From: Rotaria socialis
Taxonomy: Eukaryota; Rotifera; Eurotatoria; Philodinida; Philodinidae
Length of the DNA: 64,000 nucleotides
Reading direction: 5' to 3'
Assembly: GCA_905331475.1 (NCBI GenBank)
Contig: CAJNYU010001440.1
Location: 1 to 64,000 of the forward strand
The position numbers and the translations under genes were made by a program. Below, in pieces: positions 61,279 through 64,000 of this stretch. The notes beneath the pieces were generated by a model. It was given only the letters and a program-made list of their open reading frames with translations, had not been told where the DNA came from and ran no database searches. Each line of letters begins with the position of its first letter. Position 1 is the first letter of the stretch.

Positions 61279-62227
61279 CTAAACATTAGGAGCAAGTAAT
61301 TTACGAATAACAGCATCGTTTTTACATCTAATGAAATGAAGAAAAAATCACAAACCCTGCAACGAATTCAGCTTTGCTCAATTTTTTGTCACCACACATA
61401 TCAAGTTTTGCTATAATATTTGCAGTACGTGTTTTTGAATCTCGATCGCCTGTGCGATCGATTTCACCAACAAGATCATACTATATAAAAAGAAAAGAAG
61501 CACAATTTCTTTGAACATAAGGATTAAATTAAAATTATACCATCGCTGATAGTACTTTAGTCAATTCTTTTTTATCAATAAGTCCATCATTGGAGATATT
61601 AAATCTAGATATGAATGAAATAGATAAAATAATGACCCATTGATATGACTCACACATCAAAAGTAGCAGCAAGACGCTCATCAATATTGCCGCGACTTGA
61701 AGCTGAAATAGCTAAAAGAAATTCTTGAAAGTCTATTGAGCCATCGTGATTAATATCAAATGTACTAAATGCGTGTCTAGATATTAAGAGTTAGATATTG
61801 ATTTAAAGGTTGAAGAATCATTTGAAATATATTCTTACTTGCTGTAATTATCTGCTTGACCGCGTGGATATAATTGTTGATAGAGTTCAACAAATTTTTC
61901 TTTATCAAGTCGGCCACCTGGACAATCTTTAAGAAAACCCTGATACAAAGAAGAATCAATGAATATGATTTTTTGAAAAGATAATAACACTTTTTCAAAC
62001 ATACCGTATATCACGTTCGGATTTCTGTACAACAAAAGAAGAAGAATATATTTTGAGAGTGCTGAGATATATTTACCGTTCTCACTAAATTGAGTATTTG
62101 CTTTGAGCAAAGCTACTTCTAGAAATTAAACAATTGGAACGCATCATATGATTAATGCATTGAAAAAAAATGAACCTTTGGGTGAAAGTTCAATTGATAC
62201 AAGATGTGCAGACTGTGCGCTACCCAT
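61279..62227 (-). pseudogene. Neuronal calcium sensor paralog 5, probably interrupted
   Basis: Starts MGSAQSAHLVSIELSP, the only copy with the canonical Gly2...Ser6 myristoylation pattern. EF2 is DINHDGSIDFQE, EF3 is NISNDGLIDKKE (Asn for Asp at position 1), EF4 is DMCGDKKLSKAE and the end is RKLLAPNV. In the small third exon the conserved Trp codon of the IR-x-WH helix reads TGA (62011-62013), which would truncate the protein before the EF-hands under the splice pattern shared by all copies. Otherwise the frame is open. It is either a young pseudogene, uses a different splice here, or the stop is a sequencing error. It is the most diverged copy on the right side. Confidence 0.6.
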
Positions 62228-63094
62228 GATTGTAGATAATTATAAATAATTAAATAAACAAATTTTTTCTCTTTGTGCTGTGTTACTTGTGATTGTGTGC
62301 GCTTGAAGTGTTACACATGGCCATAAATATAATACTTGTTATACGGTGATCAGACAAGAGAGAAAGTAAGAAAGTTGGCCTATAAAGCTTAATAGAATAT
62401 TCGGCATTCGTGCAAGTGACTCTAACAAAGAAAGCGGTGATTCAGTCAGTAAATGTGTAAATCATATGTTTTGATAGATGTAATGAATTCATTTAAATCG
62501 CCGAAGACTTGAATGAAAACTAGATAAAATAGGTATACGCATGTTTATTATGATTCTATAGCACTTCAATTTCTTTTTTTTTTCGGAAGTCTTTCTCCTT
62601 CTACGCAATAATACTGTATAAGAAAAAAATAATCGAAGAAAGAATATTTAATTGCTCAAGTTGTTTTCTTTGTAACCAATATTACTTTCAACTCTAGACG
62701 AAGAAAGTCGAACGCTGAATTCTCCCATTGCAAATCTTGATCTGCCCATGCATCGTAAGAGTTGGCAGCATTTATGAATACAACAGAATTTCTCATTGCT
62801 ATTCCATATGCGAAATATTTATTCACAGATTTATTAATCGATAACTTTTATTTACGGACATATCATCAACGAGAGAGAATCACCGATGAACTAATGGAAG
62901 AGAAAAATCTAATAGAGCACTAACACAATTGTGAAAAATACAATTCAGTGATATTATATCGTCTATTTTAAATAGGTGAGATTCACAATGGAATGCATGC
63001 ATTTTTAAGAAGAATGAAAAATAAAAGAAAGACACTTTTTAAAAACAAAACAACAACAACAACAACAGCAGCAGCAGCAACAAAATAAAAACTA
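62228..63094. other. Intergenic, with CAA/CAG microsatellite
   Basis: No gene was recognised. A CAA then CAG trinucleotide run lies at about 63050-63082, just past the stop of the carboxypeptidase D gene, probably in its 3' UTR. Confidence 0.45.
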
Positions 63095-64000
63095 TCAAGG
63101 AACTATCACTTTCTTTATTTTCGATGAAAACAATGTTTCGTCTTCGTCGTCATCAGATTCACTTGACATAGGACGACCATTTCTTGTAGATTTTTTTCCA
63201 TTGTTCCGTTGTATTCTTGGTAAATCATGTTCATCTTGTAGTAAAAGTTCATATCGTTGAAAACCAGTATCGCGACGTACTGTTGACCCTTGACAAAATC
63301 TTAAATATATCACAACAGTAGCAAATACAATTGCTAGGACTAAGGCTAAACAAACAAAAAAGAAAATTAATTCGCGATAACTATCGTCTAAGAGATACAA
63401 ACCAGATATGCCAGCAATGATAAGAAAAAGTTGTTGGTGTAGTATAAAATCTTTAGAATGATGATATAAAGTTCGAACATTCGACGATGTTAAATTGACA
63501 AAGCTTGAAAAAACTCCCTTTGTTCTATTATAAACAGTTGACGTTACATTAGAATATGGTCCCTGTTTATCGTTGTCATCATAGAAATTTTTACGTTTCA
63601 ATTTAAATTCAATATATGTTGATGATTGACTACCAACGAGTATACTTTGTTTTGTTTCAGATTGATACCTATGTGTTTTTAAAGAATTGAAGTCGACTGC
63701 TAAAATATTTTATTCACATACCCAATACGGTCAACTGTTATATCATAAATGCCAGGTGTTAATATACGGAAAAAGTCACCATCACGAGACGTGCTAACAT
63801 TATGTTGAATACCGTGCACATGAATAATAACACCTGACAAAGGCATTTTTGTTTTTGAATCAAATACAAAACCACGAATTCCACGAGTGACCTAAAGTGA
63901 AAGAAACGAAAACAATATTTAATCTCTATTTGTAAAATGATATTCTAATCACTACTTGAGTTATATAGGCTAATAAAGCTCCTTTATTATCATCCCAATA
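63095..64000 (-). CDS. Carboxypeptidase D, C-terminal part (runs off the window)
   Basis: Three exons are visible (about 63952-64000, 63720-63892 and 63095-63668). The first gives WDDNKGALLAYITQ, the end of a metallocarboxypeptidase domain. Next is the transthyretin-like domain typical of the M14 N/E subfamily, VTRGIRGFVFDSKTKMPLSG, then DGDFFRILTPGIYDITVDRIGY. A linker and one transmembrane segment follow (LIFFFVCLALVLAIVFATVV). The cytoplasmic tail has GFQRYELL and ends with an acidic DDDEDETLFSSK, which closely resembles the vertebrate CPD tail (EEETLYSSKH) used for TGN retrieval and endocytic sorting. Family role: trimming C-terminal Arg/Lys from peptides in the secretory pathway. A second hydrophobic stretch (LFLIIAGISGLYLL) lies just upstream of the transmembrane segment, which is unusual. 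The catalytic part lies beyond the right edge. Confidence 0.9.

Noticed and set aside
1-64000. CRISPR arrays, bacterial operons, riboswitches
   Set aside because: Introns and animal gene families throughout; no regularly spaced short repeats or bacterial-type signals were seen.

Overview
The window looks like a nuclear contig from a compact, AT-rich metazoan genome. Spliced genes with many very short GT-AG introns (about 45-85 bp), a neuronal calcium sensor family, a two-pore potassium channel, a PDZ-LIM scaffold and a carboxypeptidase D all point to an animal. Low GC, tiny introns, KRBA2-like integrase genes and GTGGG-rich repeats fit a bdelloid rotifer best, but that placement is inference.

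Region 1 (about 0.85-12.4 kb) is the most unusual part. Four spliced genes lie head to tail on the plus strand: a retroviral-type (KRBA2/Ginger-like) integrase with a C-terminal CXC cysteine cluster, an RPA70-like OB-fold protein, a PrimPol-type primase-polymerase with its catalytic motifs and zinc knuckle, and a DUF3987-like P-loop helicase with a long Asn/Ser-rich tail. Together they supply DNA integration, single-strand binding, priming and unwinding. This suggests a self-replicating integrase transposon with no capsid gene in sight. I found no convincing terminal inverted repeats, so the limits are open.

Region 2 (12.4-25.9 kb) is gene-poor and repeat-rich. It holds a 128-bp tandem repeat running into a 100-N gap, two copies of a small secreted-peptide locus, a 93-bp-period tandem array, a 109-bp inverted-repeat element with a 6-bp target duplication, and two large foldback structures.

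Region 3 (25.9-48.4 kb) holds two long minus-strand genes: a PDZ-LIM protein of LMO7/PDLIM type, and a two-pore-domain potassium channel. Both have several candidate first exons that all end in phase 0 and could join one common acceptor. The PDZ-LIM gene is crossed by a nested inverted duplication centred on a single N, probably an assembly fault or inversion allele. The channel introns carry two inverted copies of a Mutator-like MITE and one hAT-like MITE.

Region 4 (48.4-64 kb) has an unknown single-exon plus-strand gene, then five tandem minus-strand neuronal calcium sensor paralogs. Three look intact, one is a clear pseudogene carrying a hAT-like MITE, and one has a stop in place of a conserved Trp. 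The 3' end of a carboxypeptidase D gene runs off the right edge.
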